Positions 44,787-54,043 of a stretch of 64,000 bases of DNA are shown one piece after another. The stretch spans positions 1,054,001 through 1,118,000 of the forward strand of contig NZ_CP113264.1 in the NCBI RefSeq assembly GCF_026642255.1. The letters run 5' to 3'. Below the pieces are notes generated by a model. That model saw nothing but the letters and a program-made list of their open reading frames with translations. It did not search any database and was not told the origin of the DNA. How positions within the stretch are numbered: position 1 is the stretch's first letter; each line of letters begins with the position of its first letter. Source of the stretch: Streptomonospora nanhaiensis (GTDB taxonomy: Bacteria > Actinomycetota > Actinomycetes > Streptosporangiales > Streptosporangiaceae). The position numbers were made by a program, and so were the translations under genes.

Positions 44787-45038
44787 TCACCGCCGCTCCT
44801 CCTCGTCGCCGACCTCCAGGGACTGCTCCACCACGTCGCCCTCGTCGGCCTGGTCGAAGCTCTCCTCGGAGGGGGCCTCCCAGCGGCCGTCGTCGTCGCC
44901 CGCGGGCGCGCGCTGCTCGGCCGCGTCGGCCTCGGGCACCTCGACCCCGGGCGTCTCGGCCCCGGGCGCCTCGGCCCCCTGCTCCCCGGTGGCGCCGGAG
45001 GCCGGACGCCTGTCGGCGGAACTGTTCTCTGAAGTCAC
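44787..45038 (-). CDS. Small acidic protein of unknown function
   Basis: An 83-residue, strongly acidic, low-complexity protein from GTG 45038 with GGGGAG upstream. Two related patches, PEADAAEQ and EGDVVEQSLEVGDEEE, follow a pattern of acidic residues, Ala/Val pairs and a Gln that I have seen in short actinobacterial hypothetical proteins. Trp in DDGRWEAPSEE is the only aromatic besides one Phe. It is divergent from moeZ over 271 bp and is 250 bp from tetR. Probably disordered; role unknown. Confidence 0.55.
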   Translation of the reverse strand: MTSENSSADRRPASGATGEQGAEAPGAETPGVEVPEADAAEQRAPAGDDDGRWEAPSEESFDQADEGDVVEQSLEVGDEEERR

Positions 45039-45200
45039 GGGGTGCTCCCCACGTCGTCGCTGAACGTACAGGCGACACTACCCGCCGGTCCGCGCGGCAC
45101 ACGGGGCCGCGCGGAATGAACCGCCGGGACGCGTTCGTTGGTGCTGGAAGGAACGGGCGCGCGGGTGTCGTGTCCCACGCCTCCCCGCGGTGGGAATGGA

Positions 45201-45228
45201 AAACCCCACCCGTTAGGTTGGGTATAAG
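45201..45228 (+). promoter_or_regulatory. Candidate moeZ promoter element
   Basis: TATAAG at 45223-45228, in an AT-richer patch 82 bp before moeZ, could be a -10. CCCA...TGGG forms a small inverted repeat just upstream. No well-spaced -35 was found. Confidence 0.3.
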
Positions 45229-45309
45229 TGCAAGCACGCTTCGCCCCCGCACCCTCCCCGGTCCGGTACGGGCGGTCCGAAGCACCCTGAACAGACATGA
45301 GGAGTCACC

Positions 45310-46473
45310 GTGTCGCTGCCGCCGCTGGTGGAACCAGCTGACGAGCTGACCGTGGACGAGGTGCGCCGCTACTCGCGCCACCTGATCATCCCCGACGTGG
45401 GCATGGACGGGCAGAAGCGCCTGAAGAACGCCAAGGTGCTGGTCGTCGGCGCGGGCGGCCTGGGCTCCCCGGCGCTGCTCTACCTGGCCGCCGCGGGCGT
45501 GGGCACGCTCGGCATCATCGACTTCGACGTCGTGGACGAGTCCAACCTCCAGCGCCAGGTCATCCACGGGCAGAGTGACGTCGGCCGCCCCAAGGCCGAG
45601 TCCGCCCGGGACAGCATCAAGGAGGTGAACCCCAACGTCGAGGTCGTCCTGCACCAGGACCGCCTGGAGTCGGACAACGCGTTGGAGATCTTCGCCCCCT
45701 ACGACCTGATCCTGGACGGGACCGACAACTTCGCGACCCGCTACCTGGTCAACGACGCCGCCGTACTGCTGAACAAGCCGTACGTGTGGGGTTCCATCTA
45801 CCGGTTCGACGGCCAGGTCAGCGTCTTCTGGAACGAGTACGGTCCCCAGTACCGCGACCTGTACCCCGAGCCCCCGCCGCCCGGCATGGTGCCGTCCTGC
45901 GCCGAGGGCGGCGTCCTCGGCGTGCTCTGCGCCTCCATCGGCTCCGTCATGGTCAACGAGGCCATCAAGCTGATCACCGGCATCGGCGACCCGCTGGTGG
46001 GCCGCCTGCTCATCTTCGACGCCCTGGAGATGACCTGGCGCGAGGTCAAGGTCCGCAAGGACCCCGACACCGAGCCCGTCACCGAGCTGATCGACTACGA
46101 GGCGTTCTGCGGCGCCGTGTCGGAGGAGGCCACCGAGGCCGCCGCCGGTTCGACGATCACCGCGCCCGAGCTCAAGGAGCTCCTGGACAACAAGCCCGGG
46201 GACGTCTTCCTCGTGGACGTCCGCGAGAAGAACGAGTACGAGATCGTCAGCATCCCGGGCGCGACGCTCATCCCGAAGGGCGAGTTCCTCAACGGGAAGG
46301 CGTTCGAGAGGCTGCCGCAGGACAAGCGCATCGTCCTGCACTGCAAGTCGGGCGTGCGCTCGGCCGAGGCCCTCGCGGCGGTGCACGCCGCCGGGTTCTC
46401 CGACGCGGTGCACGTCGGCGGCGGCGTCCTGGCCTGGATCAACCAGGTCGACCCCAGCCTGCCCGCCTACTAG
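45310..46473 (+). CDS. moeZ: Adenylyltransferase/sulfurtransferase MoeZ
   Basis: E1-like enzyme that adenylates the C-terminus of small sulfur-carrier proteins and loads sulfur through a rhodanese domain; it serves molybdopterin, thiamin and related sulfur pathways. In 387 residues: ThiF/MoeB domain with GAGGLGSP (48-55), DFDVVDESNLQRQ and LDGTDNF, Cys197 in PSCAEGG, then the rhodanese domain from about 275 with VDVREKNEYE and active-site Cys345 in HCKSGVRS. The zinc CxxC pairs of E. coli MoeB are absent, as in other actinobacterial MoeZ proteins. Start GTG 45310 has GAGG upstream. A 15-bp perfect hairpin follows. Confidence 0.95.
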   Translation: MSLPPLVEPADELTVDEVRRYSRHLIIPDVGMDGQKRLKNAKVLVVGAGGLGSPALLYLAAAGVGTLGIIDFDVVDESNLQRQVIHGQSDVGRPKAESARDSIKEVNPNVEVVLHQDRLESDNALEIFAPYDLILDGTDNFATRYLVNDAAVLLNKPYVWGSIYRFDGQVSVFWNEYGPQYRDLYPEPPPPGMVPSCAEGGVLGVLCASIGSVMVNEAIKLITGIGDPLVGRLLIFDALEMTWREVKVRKDPDTEPVTELIDYEAFCGAVSEEATEAAAGSTITAPELKELLDNKPGDVFLVDVREKNEYEIVSIPGATLIPKGEFLNGKAFERLPQDKRIVLHCKSGVRSAEALAAVHAAGFSDAVHVGGGVLAWINQVDPSLPAY

Positions 46474-46492
46474 CGGCCGGGGGGACCCCTTC

Positions 46493-46527
46493 CGAACGGC
46501 GCCGGGAACCCCTCCCGGCGCCGTTCG
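46493..46527 (+). terminator. Terminator of moeZ
   Basis: A perfect 15-bp stem (46493-46507 with 46513-46527), 5-nt loop ACCCC, 20 bp past the moeZ stop. Confidence 0.8.
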
Positions 46528-46610
46528 CGTTCCCCGGCAGGGAGTGGGTACAAGAACCCAGAGGCCGTCGGCCGATCTCCGGGGCGGCCCTGCTGCTGGG
46601 AGGTGGCGTT

Positions 46611-46997
46611 ATGCGAGAGAAGGGACGCAGGGCCGACTGGGTGGCGGTCGCCGCCGGTCTGGCCCTGGGAGTGAGCTGGCTCTGGCACGGGATGTACGGG
46701 TTCAGCGGGGGAGCGATGTTCGTCCTCGGACTGGGCGTCGTCGTGGCCGCCACGTTCTCCCTCACCCGCCCGGGCGCCCTGTCGAGCGAGCTGGGGGTCC
46801 TCGCGATCGGCGTGCTGGTGTTCGCGATGCCCTGGCTCCTGGGCTTCACCCACCTGCCCGCGGCCGCCTGGTCGGCGTGGGTCATCGGCGGCGGTATCGC
46901 CCTGCTCGGGGCCTTCGGCCTGGCGCAGGCCGACCGGGCCCGCAAGCGCGACCCCGACCTGGCCTGGAGCGCGCACGTCAACGAGATCCCGACCTGA
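46611..46997 (+). CDS. SPW-repeat-like four-helix membrane protein
   Basis: A 128-residue membrane protein from ATG 46611 with GGGAGG upstream. Four hydrophobic helices run at about 9-25, 32-48, 59-75 and 82-102, with tryptophans at helix ends (ADWVAVAAGLALGVSWLWHG; VFAMPWLLGF). Two-helix units with Trp-containing turns resemble SPW-repeat proteins, common small membrane proteins of unknown role in high-GC bacteria. The tail (ARKRDPDLAW) is charged and cytoplasmic by the positive-inside rule. Assignment is tentative. Confidence 0.65.
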   Translation: MREKGRRADWVAVAAGLALGVSWLWHGMYGFSGGAMFVLGLGVVVAATFSLTRPGALSSELGVLAIGVLVFAMPWLLGFTHLPAAAWSAWVIGGGIALLGAFGLAQADRARKRDPDLAWSAHVNEIPT

Positions 46998-47019
46998 CCC
47001 GCCGGCCGGGCCGCCGGGG

Positions 47020-47062
47020 GCGCGGGGGCCGTACCCGCGAGGGCGCGGGGCGGCCCCCGCGC
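47020..47062 (+). terminator. Hairpin after the SPW-like gene
   Basis: GCGCGGGGGCCG (47020-47031) and CGGCCCCCGCGC (47051-47062), 19-nt loop. Confidence 0.45.
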
Positions 47063-47082
47063 GCGCTCGATAGGCTGCGCGG

Positions 47083-47409
47083 GTGTTCACGGACGAGGAG
47101 GGCGGGCCGGACGACTACGCGGAGGACGTCCTCGCGCTGGTCGAGCGGATCCCGCCGGGACGGGTGATGGCCTACGGCGACATCGCCGAGCACGTCGGGC
47201 GGGGAGGCCCCCGCCAGGTCGGCTCGGTCATGTCCGCGTGGGGCGGCGGGGTGCCCTGGTGGCGGGTGGTGCGCTCGGACGGGCGCCCGGCGTCCGGCCA
47301 CGAGGTACGTGCGCTTTCCCACTATGCGGCGGAGAGCACGCCCATGCGCCCGGGAAGCGACCGGGTGGACATGCGCAAAGCCCGCTGGGACGGGGCTTCC
47401 GGGGCCTGA
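47083..47409 (+). CDS. Alkyltransferase-like protein (ATL), non-catalytic MGMT relative
   Basis: A 108-residue protein from GTG 47083 with the DNA-binding fold of O6-alkylguanine-DNA alkyltransferase. IPPGRVMAYGDIAEHVG is the wing/helix region, and the active-site PCHRV is PWWRV (58-62), so the alkyl-accepting Cys is Trp59. ATL proteins flag O6-alkylguanine for nucleotide excision repair rather than removing the alkyl group. Arg44 in GGPRQVGSVM aligns with the Arg finger position. It lies 62 bp before adnA in the same direction, consistent with a DNA-repair unit. Confidence 0.85.
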   Translation: MFTDEEGGPDDYAEDVLALVERIPPGRVMAYGDIAEHVGRGGPRQVGSVMSAWGGGVPWWRVVRSDGRPASGHEVRALSHYAAESTPMRPGSDRVDMRKARWDGASGA

Positions 47410-47471
47410 GGAGCTGGTTGGAAGCCCGGGAGGCGTCCGAGAAGGTCGCCGTCTTCTGGTGAACTGGTGGT

Positions 47472-50400
47472 GTGAACACATCCCCGTACCGACTCGTGCG
47501 GCGCGCCAACCAGGTGCAGCCGCCGCCGGTGCTGGACGAGAACCAGCAGCGCGTGGTCGACCACGCGGGCGGCCCCCTCCTGGTCCTGGCCGGGCCGGGG
47601 ACGGGCAAGACCACCACGATCGTCGAGGCCGTCGTCGACCGCATCGACAACCGCGGCGTCGACCCCTCGCGCATCCTCGTGCTCACCTTCAGCCGCAAGG
47701 CCGCCCAGGAGCTCAGGGAGCGCATCACCGCGCGGCTGCGCCGCACCACCCGCGAACCGCTGGCCCTGACCTTCCACAGCTACGCCTACGCGCTGATCCG
47801 GCGCGAGTTCCAGCGCGTGGGCGACCTGCCGCCGCGCCTGCTGTCCGGCCCCGAGCAGCTGATGGAGGTCCGCGAGCTGCTGGCGGGTGAGGCGGGGGAC
47901 GGAGCGGCGGAGTGGCCGGAGCGCCTGCGCCCCGCGCTGGAGACGCGGGGGTTCGCCGAGGAGCTGCGCGACTTCCTCATGCGCGCGCAGGAGCGGGGCC
48001 TGGGCCCCGCCGAGCTGGAACGCCTCGGACGTGAGCGCGGACGCGACGACTGGGTGGCCGCCGCGGGCTTCCTCGACCGCTACACGGGCCGGTTCGACAT
48101 CGCGCCCGTGCCCACCCTCAACTACGCCGAACTGGTCAGGGTCGCCGCGAACATGCTCTCCGACCCCGCGATCCAGGAACGCGAGCGCTCCGCCCGCGAG
48201 GTGGTGTTCGTGGACGAGTACCAGGACACCGACCCCGCCCAGGAGGCGCTCCTGCGGGCCCTGGCGGGGGACGGCCGCGACCTCGTCGCGGTCGGCGACC
48301 CGGACCAGTCCGTCTACGCCTTCCGGGGCGCCGAGGTCCACAACATCCTCGACTTCCCGCGCCGCTTCAGGACCGCCGGGCGGGCCGAGGCGCCCGTGGT
48401 GGCCCTGCGCACCTCCCGCCGCGGCGGGGCCGCACTGCTGGCCGCCTCCCGCGCCCTGACCCGGCGCCTGCCGGCGGTCGCGTCCGCGCGCGGCCACGTC
48501 AACGAGCACCGGAACCTGGTCCCGGCGCCCGGCGTGCCCGACGGCGAGGCCCGCGTGATGGCCGCCGAGAGCCCGACCCAGGAGGCGGCCGTCATCGCCG
48601 ACACCCTCCGCCGCGCCCACCTGGTGGACGGCGTCCCCTGGTCGGACATGGCCGTGCTCGTGCGCTCCTCCACCCGCCAGCTGCCCGTCCTGCGGCGCGC
48701 GCTGACCGCCGCGTCGGTCCCCGTCGCGGTCGGCGCCGACGACCTCCCCGTGGCCGCGGAACCGCTCGTGCGGCCCCTCCTCGCCCTCATCCGCTACGGC
48801 CTGTCCCCGGACCTGCTCGACGACGACTCCGCCCGCGAACTCCTCACCGGCCCCTTCGGCGAGGCCGACACCGTGCGGCTGCGCAGGCTCGTCCGGGCGC
48901 TGCGCCGCCTGGACCTGGACCGCGCGCACGAGGGCGACGGGTCCTACCGGCCCGCCGCGCGCCTGCTCGTGGACGTCCTGCGCGACCCCGCCGACCTCGC
49001 CCTGGTCGACCCCGACATCGCCGCGCCGGCCGAGCGCGTGGCACGGGCCCTGAGGACCGTGCGCGAGCTGACCGCCAAGGGGTCCGACGCCGAACAGGTC
49101 CTCTGGGAGCTGTGGCGTGACAGCGGGCTCGCCGAACGGCTGCTCCGCGCGAGCCTGGCCGGAGGCCGCCGCGGCGCGGCGGCCGACCGGGACCTCGACG
49201 CCGTGGTGGCCCTGTTCGAGAGCGCCGCCCGCTACTGCGACCGGCTGCCCCCCGGCAGCCCCGCCGGCTTCCTGGAGGACCTCGCCGCGCAGGAGATCCC
49301 CGGGGACAGCCTGGCCGAACGCGCCCCCGAGGGCGAGGCCGTGCGCATCCTCACCGCCCACCGCTCCAAGGGGCTGGAGTGGGGCCTGGTCGTGGTCGCC
49401 GGCGTCCAGGAGGGCGCCTGGCCCGACCTGCGCCTGCGCGGATCCCTGCTCGGCGTGGAGGAGCTGGTCGACGCCGAGGTGCACGCCGCCGACTCCTCGG
49501 GCGCCGCCATGGCCTCCAAGCTCATGGACGAGGAGCGCCGCCTGTTCTACGTGGCCCTCACCCGAGCCCGCCGGACCCTCGTCGTGACCGCCGTGGACGG
49601 GGAGGGGGCCGACGAGCGCCCCTCCCGCTTCCTCAACGAGATGGGCCTGGGCGAACCCGAGCCCGTCGGCACGGGCCGCCGCTGGCTGTCCCTGCCCGCG
49701 CTCGTCGCCGACCTGCGCTCCGTGGTCACCGACCCCTCCGCGCCCGACCCCCTCCGGACGGCCGCCGCCGACCACCTGGCCCGCCTCGCCGAGGAGGGCG
49801 TGCGCGGGGCCGACCCGTCGGAGTGGTACGCGCTCACCCCCTTCAGCGACGACCGGCCCCTGGCCGGGGAGGACGACACGATCCGCGTCTCGCCGTCGCA
49901 GGTGGAGAGCTTCACCGACTGCCAGCTGCGCTGGCTCCTCGAACGCGCCGCCGGGGCCTCCTCCGGCGACTCCGCGTCCGCGCTGGGCACCGTCGTGCAC
50001 GCCGTCGCCGTCCTGGTCGCCCAGGGCAGCGGCGCCGACGAGATCAGCGGGCGGATGGACGAGATCTGGGCCGACCTGGACTTCGGCGGCCCCTGGCAGG
50101 CGGCCCAGCAGCGCGAGCGCGCCGACGAGATGGTCCGCAAGCTCATCTCCTGGGACGCGTCCAACGACCGCGAGCTGGTGGTCACCGAGGAGGGGTTCAA
50201 GGTCGAGGTCGGCGGCATCGAGATCACCGGCCGCGTGGACCGCCTCGAACGCGACGGCCGGGGCCGCGCCGTGGTCGTGGACATCAAGACCGGCCGGACC
50301 AAGGCCGAGGACCTGGCACGCCACCCCCAGCTCGGCGTCTACCAGATGGCCGTGCTCAAGGGCGCGTTCGCCGAGCTCGGTCTGGCCGAGCCCGGCGGGG

Positions 50401-50624
50401 CCTCGCTCGTCCAGGTGGGCGGGGCCGCGCTGACCAACAAGGCGCGTGAACAGCCGCAGCCGCCGCTCGGGGAGGACCCCGACCCCCGTTGGGCCCAGGA
50501 CCTGGTGTTCGACGTCGCCGGCGGCATGGGCGGCTCGCGGTTCACCGCCATTCGCAACAAGGGCTGCAACGCGTGCGCCGTGCGCGCCTGCTGCCCGGTG
50601 CAGGACGAGGGCCGACATGTCTGA
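47472..50624 (+). CDS. adnA: Helicase-nuclease subunit AdnA
   Basis: Subunit of the AdnAB end-resection motor-nuclease, the actinobacterial counterpart of RecBCD/AddAB. In 1050 residues: UvrD-type Walker A GPGTGKTT (41-48), LTFSRKAAQELRERI, VVFVDEYQD, GDPDQSVYAFRG, HRSKGLEW and LFYVALTRAR, then a RecB-type nuclease with GRVDRLERDG and VVVDIKTGR. Cys817 (FTDCQLRW) and the C-terminal Cys1032, Cys1035 and Cys1041 (CNACAVRACC) have the spacing of the AddB-type iron-sulfur cluster around the nuclease. Start GTG 47472. Its TGA overlaps the adnB start by 8 nt, so translation is coupled. Confidence 0.92.
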   Translation: MNTSPYRLVRRANQVQPPPVLDENQQRVVDHAGGPLLVLAGPGTGKTTTIVEAVVDRIDNRGVDPSRILVLTFSRKAAQELRERITARLRRTTREPLALTFHSYAYALIRREFQRVGDLPPRLLSGPEQLMEVRELLAGEAGDGAAEWPERLRPALETRGFAEELRDFLMRAQERGLGPAELERLGRERGRDDWVAAAGFLDRYTGRFDIAPVPTLNYAELVRVAANMLSDPAIQERERSAREVVFVDEYQDTDPAQEALLRALAGDGRDLVAVGDPDQSVYAFRGAEVHNILDFPRRFRTAGRAEAPVVALRTSRRGGAALLAASRALTRRLPAVASARGHVNEHRNLVPAPGVPDGEARVMAAESPTQEAAVIADTLRRAHLVDGVPWSDMAVLVRSSTRQLPVLRRALTAASVPVAVGADDLPVAAEPLVRPLLALIRYGLSPDLLDDDSARELLTGPFGEADTVRLRRLVRALRRLDLDRAHEGDGSYRPAARLLVDVLRDPADLALVDPDIAAPAERVARALRTVRELTAKGSDAEQVLWELWRDSGLAERLLRASLAGGRRGAAADRDLDAVVALFESAARYCDRLPPGSPAGFLEDLAAQEIPGDSLAERAPEGEAVRILTAHRSKGLEWGLVVVAGVQEGAWPDLRLRGSLLGVEELVDAEVHAADSSGAAMASKLMDEERRLFYVALTRARRTLVVTAVDGEGADERPSRFLNEMGLGEPEPVGTGRRWLSLPALVADLRSVVTDPSAPDPLRTAAADHLARLAEEGVRGADPSEWYALTPFSDDRPLAGEDDTIRVSPSQVESFTDCQLRWLLERAAGASSGDSASALGTVVHAVAVLVAQGSGADEISGRMDEIWADLDFGGPWQAAQQRERADEMVRKLISWDASNDRELVVTEEGFKVEVGGIEITGRVDRLERDGRGRAVVVDIKTGRTKAEDLARHPQLGVYQMAVLKGAFAELGLAEPGGASLVQVGGAALTNKAREQPQPPLGEDPDPRWAQDLVFDVAGGMGGSRFTAIRNKGCNACAVRACCPVQDEGRHV

Positions 50625-53600
50625 ACCCCATCCCCTTTCCCCCGCGACCCCGCCCGACCCCCCACCCCCTCCCCGCCTCGGCCCCGCCGAACTCTCCCGC
50701 CTCCTCGGACAGCCCGAGCCCACCGCGGAGCAGTCGCAGGTCATCTCCGCGCCGCTGGAACCGGGCGTGGTGATCGCCGGCGCCGGGTCGGGCAAGAGCG
50801 AGACCATGGCCTCGCGCGTGGTGTGGCTGGTCGCCAACGGCCACGTGCGGCCCGAGCAGATCCTCGGCCTGACCTTCACCCGCAAGGCCACCGCGGAGCT
50901 GGCGGAGCGGGTGCGCAGGAGGCTGGAGCAGCTGCGCGCCACCGAGCAGTTCCCCGAGGAGCTGCTCGACGGCGAGCCCACCGTGTCCACCTACAACGCG
51001 TACGCCGGGCGCATCGTCTCCGACCACGCCCTGCGCGAGGCCGTCGAACCCACGTCCAGGCTGCTCAGCGAGGGCCAGTCCTGGCAGATCGCCGCCAGGG
51101 TCGTCGGAGAGTACGACGGGCCCATGGACCTGGTGACCGTGGGGGCGGACACCGTCACCCAGCGGGTCCTGCACCTGTCCGGCGAGATCGCCGACCACCT
51201 CACCACCACCGACCGGGTGCGCGGCATCGGCCGGTGGATCCAGGCGGGCGTGGACGGCATGACCCGCAAGGCCACCAAGGAGACCCGGGACCTGGTCGCC
51301 GCCCAGCGCCGGCGCGAACAGCTCCTGCCGCTGGTGGACCGCTACAACCACGCCAAGCACGCGCGCGAGGCCATGGACTTCGGCGACCAGATGGCGCTGG
51401 CCGCCCGCATCGCGGAGCACCACCCCGAGGTCGGGCTCATCGAGCGCGGAAGGTACCGGGTGGTCCTCCTCGACGAGTACCAGGACACCAGCCACGCCCA
51501 GCTGGTCCTGCTGCGCTCCCTCTTCGGCGACGGACACCCGGTGACGGCGGTCGGCGACCCCTGCCAGTCCATCTACGGCTGGCGCGGCGCCATCGCCGCC
51601 AACCTCACCCGGTTCCCCACCGACTTCCCGGCGGCCCCCGGCCGACCGGCGTCCGTGCGCCGCCTGTCCACCAGCTTCCGCAACGGCGAGCGCGTCCTGC
51701 GGGTGGCCGAGCGCGTCTCCGAGGAGCTGCGCGCCGAGGCCCGCGACGTCCCCGTCCTGCACCCCGGTCCCGCCCGGCGCGGCCGGGGAACCGCCCTGAC
51801 GGCGCTGTTCCCCACCGAGACCGAGGAGGCCGCCTGGATCGCCGACCAGGTGCACCGCCTGGTCCACGCCGATCCCGACCAGCCCGGCGGAGCCCGGACC
51901 GCCCCCGACTCCCTGCCCTGGCCCGAGGGCGAGTCGGGCGTGGCCGAGGACGGCGGCATCGGCCCCGGCGACGTCGCGGTGCTGTGCCGCAAGCGGTCCC
52001 AGTTCCCGCCGCTGCGCGAGGCGCTGGAGGCGCGCGGCATCCCGGTGGAGGTCGTCGGACTGGGCGGGCTCATGATGGTGCCCGAGGTCCGCGACATCAT
52101 CGCCACCCTGCGCGTGGTCCACGACGCCTCCGCCGGGAACGAGCTCGCCCGTCTGCTCACCGGCCCGCGCTGGCGCCTGGGCCCCCGGGACCTGGCCGCG
52201 CTGGGCGCCCGCGCCACCGAGCTGGCCCGCCACACCCGGCGCGACGTGACCTCGCCCGACCCGGGCGAGGACGGGCCGGGGGCGGACGACGACCTCCTGC
52301 GCCGCACCGTCCTGGACCTGACCGCCGGGAGCGGCAGCCTCGTGGACGCCGTGGACGACCCCGGCGCCGCCGAGAACTACTCCGACACGGCCTACGAGCG
52401 CCTGGGACGCCTGGCCGAGGAGCTGCGGGGCCTGCGCAAGCTCGTCGGCCAGCCGGTCCCCGACCTGGTCACCGAGGTCGAGCGGATGCTCGGCCTGGAC
52501 ATCGAGGTGGGCTCCCGGACCGGCCGCGACCCGCTGTCGGCGCGCGCCGACCTGGACGCGTTCGTGGACCACGCCGTCCGCTTCGTCGGCAACAGCGAGG
52601 ACCCCACCCTGGGCAGCTTCCTCGGCTACCTCAACGCCGCCGAGGAGAACGAGAGCGGGCTCGCGCCCGGGGAGCGGGTCGGCGGCTCCGACAGCGTCAA
52701 GCTCATGACCATGCACGGCGCCAAGGGCCTGCAGTGGCCGGTCGTGGTCGTGCCGGGGATCAGCGCCGGCAAGGGGTCCCCGCTGTTCCCGGCCAAGGCC
52801 CGCGACCCCCTCGCCTGGGCGCGCGCCGACCACCTGCTCCCCTACCCGCTGCGCGGCGACCGCGACAGCCTGCCCCGGCTCGCCGGGGTCGACAAGGAGG
52901 CCATCGCCGACTTCCGCCGGGCCGAGCACGACCGCCACCTCATGGAGGAGCGCCGCCTGGCCTACGTCGCCGTCACCCGCGCCTCGTTCGCCCTGGTGTG
53001 CACCGGCCACTGGTGGGGCCGCACCGGGTCCACCCCGCGCGGGCCGTCGGTGTTCCTGGAGGAGGTCCGGGAGGCGTGCGAGAACGGCGCCGGGACCGTC
53101 GTCGGGTGGGCCCCGCCGCCGGGGGAGGACGAGACCAACCCCCACGACGACGAGGAGAGCTCCGCCGTGTGGCCGCCGGAGGAGGGCGACCCCCCGGGCG
53201 GGGACGGGCCCGCCGCCGGGGCCGCCGACCGCCGCGCGGAGATCCGGGAGGGGGCGGCCCTGGTCGAGCGCGCCCGCGCGCGCCTGCTCGCCGGGGAGGC
53301 CGGTCCCGGGGGGCAGGAGCCGCCCGCGGGTCTGCGCCGCCGCCTCCACGGGTGGGAGCGCGACACCGAGCTGCTGCTGGCGCACCGCCGTGCCGAGGGC
53401 GCGGGGCCGGGCAGCGGTCCCGTGCAGGTGGAACTGCCCGACCACCTGTCGGTGTCGTCCATGGTGTGGCTGGCCAGGGACCCCTCGGCGCTGGCGCGGC
53501 AGATCCGCCGCCCGCTGCCGCGCCCGCCCGCACCGCACACCAGGCGCGGGACGGCCTTCCACGCGTGGCTGGAGCAGAGGTTCGGGCAGCGTGCGACCCT

Positions 53601-54036
53601 GCTGGACGAGCTGCCGGGCGCGGCGGACGAGACCGCGGGGGAGGACGAGGACCTGGCCGAGCTCCAGCGCCGCTTCGAGGAGAGCGAGTGGGGGGCCCGC
53701 GTCCCCGTCGAGGTGGAGGTGCCGTTCGAGACGGTGATCGGCGACCGGCTCATCCGCGGGCGCATGGACGCGGTGTTCCACGACCCCGGCTCGGGCCGCT
53801 ACGACGTGGTGGACTGGAAGACGGGGCGCCCGCCCGGCAACGACGCGGAGCGCCGCGCCGTGGGCGTGCAGCTGGCCGCCTACCGGCTGGCCTGGGCCGA
53901 CCTGGCGGGGGTGGGCCCGGAGGAGGTGCGGGCCGCGTTCCACTACGTGCTCGCGGGGAGGACGGTGCGCCCCGCCGACCTGCTCGACGCCGACGGCCTG
54001 GCGGCGCTGATCTCCGCCGTCCCCGAACCGGGCTGA
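50617..54036 (+). CDS. adnB: Helicase-nuclease subunit AdnB
   Basis: Lead-motor subunit of AdnAB, 1139 residues from ATG 50617. After a Pro-rich leader (about 5-30), Walker A GAGSGKSE is at 55-62, then LTFTRKATAELAERV, LLDEYQDTSH (about 285), GDPCQSIYGWRGA, HGAKGLQWPVVVV and RLAYVAVTRAS. A large insertion follows, then the nuclease domain with RGTAFHAWLE, RGRMDAVFHD and VVDWKTGRPP (about residue 1064), the catalytic Asp/Lys of the RecB family. In mycobacteria both nuclease domains cut, one per strand. A CRISPR-like repeat cluster begins 7 bp after the stop. Confidence 0.92.
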   Translation: MSEPHPLSPATPPDPPPPPRLGPAELSRLLGQPEPTAEQSQVISAPLEPGVVIAGAGSGKSETMASRVVWLVANGHVRPEQILGLTFTRKATAELAERVRRRLEQLRATEQFPEELLDGEPTVSTYNAYAGRIVSDHALREAVEPTSRLLSEGQSWQIAARVVGEYDGPMDLVTVGADTVTQRVLHLSGEIADHLTTTDRVRGIGRWIQAGVDGMTRKATKETRDLVAAQRRREQLLPLVDRYNHAKHAREAMDFGDQMALAARIAEHHPEVGLIERGRYRVVLLDEYQDTSHAQLVLLRSLFGDGHPVTAVGDPCQSIYGWRGAIAANLTRFPTDFPAAPGRPASVRRLSTSFRNGERVLRVAERVSEELRAEARDVPVLHPGPARRGRGTALTALFPTETEEAAWIADQVHRLVHADPDQPGGARTAPDSLPWPEGESGVAEDGGIGPGDVAVLCRKRSQFPPLREALEARGIPVEVVGLGGLMMVPEVRDIIATLRVVHDASAGNELARLLTGPRWRLGPRDLAALGARATELARHTRRDVTSPDPGEDGPGADDDLLRRTVLDLTAGSGSLVDAVDDPGAAENYSDTAYERLGRLAEELRGLRKLVGQPVPDLVTEVERMLGLDIEVGSRTGRDPLSARADLDAFVDHAVRFVGNSEDPTLGSFLGYLNAAEENESGLAPGERVGGSDSVKLMTMHGAKGLQWPVVVVPGISAGKGSPLFPAKARDPLAWARADHLLPYPLRGDRDSLPRLAGVDKEAIADFRRAEHDRHLMEERRLAYVAVTRASFALVCTGHWWGRTGSTPRGPSVFLEEVREACENGAGTVVGWAPPPGEDETNPHDDEESSAVWPPEEGDPPGGDGPAAGAADRRAEIREGAALVERARARLLAGEAGPGGQEPPAGLRRRLHGWERDTELLLAHRRAEGAGPGSGPVQVELPDHLSVSSMVWLARDPSALARQIRRPLPRPPAPHTRRGTAFHAWLEQRFGQRATLLDELPGAADETAGEDEDLAELQRRFEESEWGARVPVEVEVPFETVIGDRLIRGRMDAVFHDPGSGRYDVVDWKTGRPPGNDAERRAVGVQLAAYRLAWADLAGVGPEEVRAAFHYVLAGRTVRPADLLDADGLAALISAVPEPG

Positions 54037-54043
54037 CACCGGG

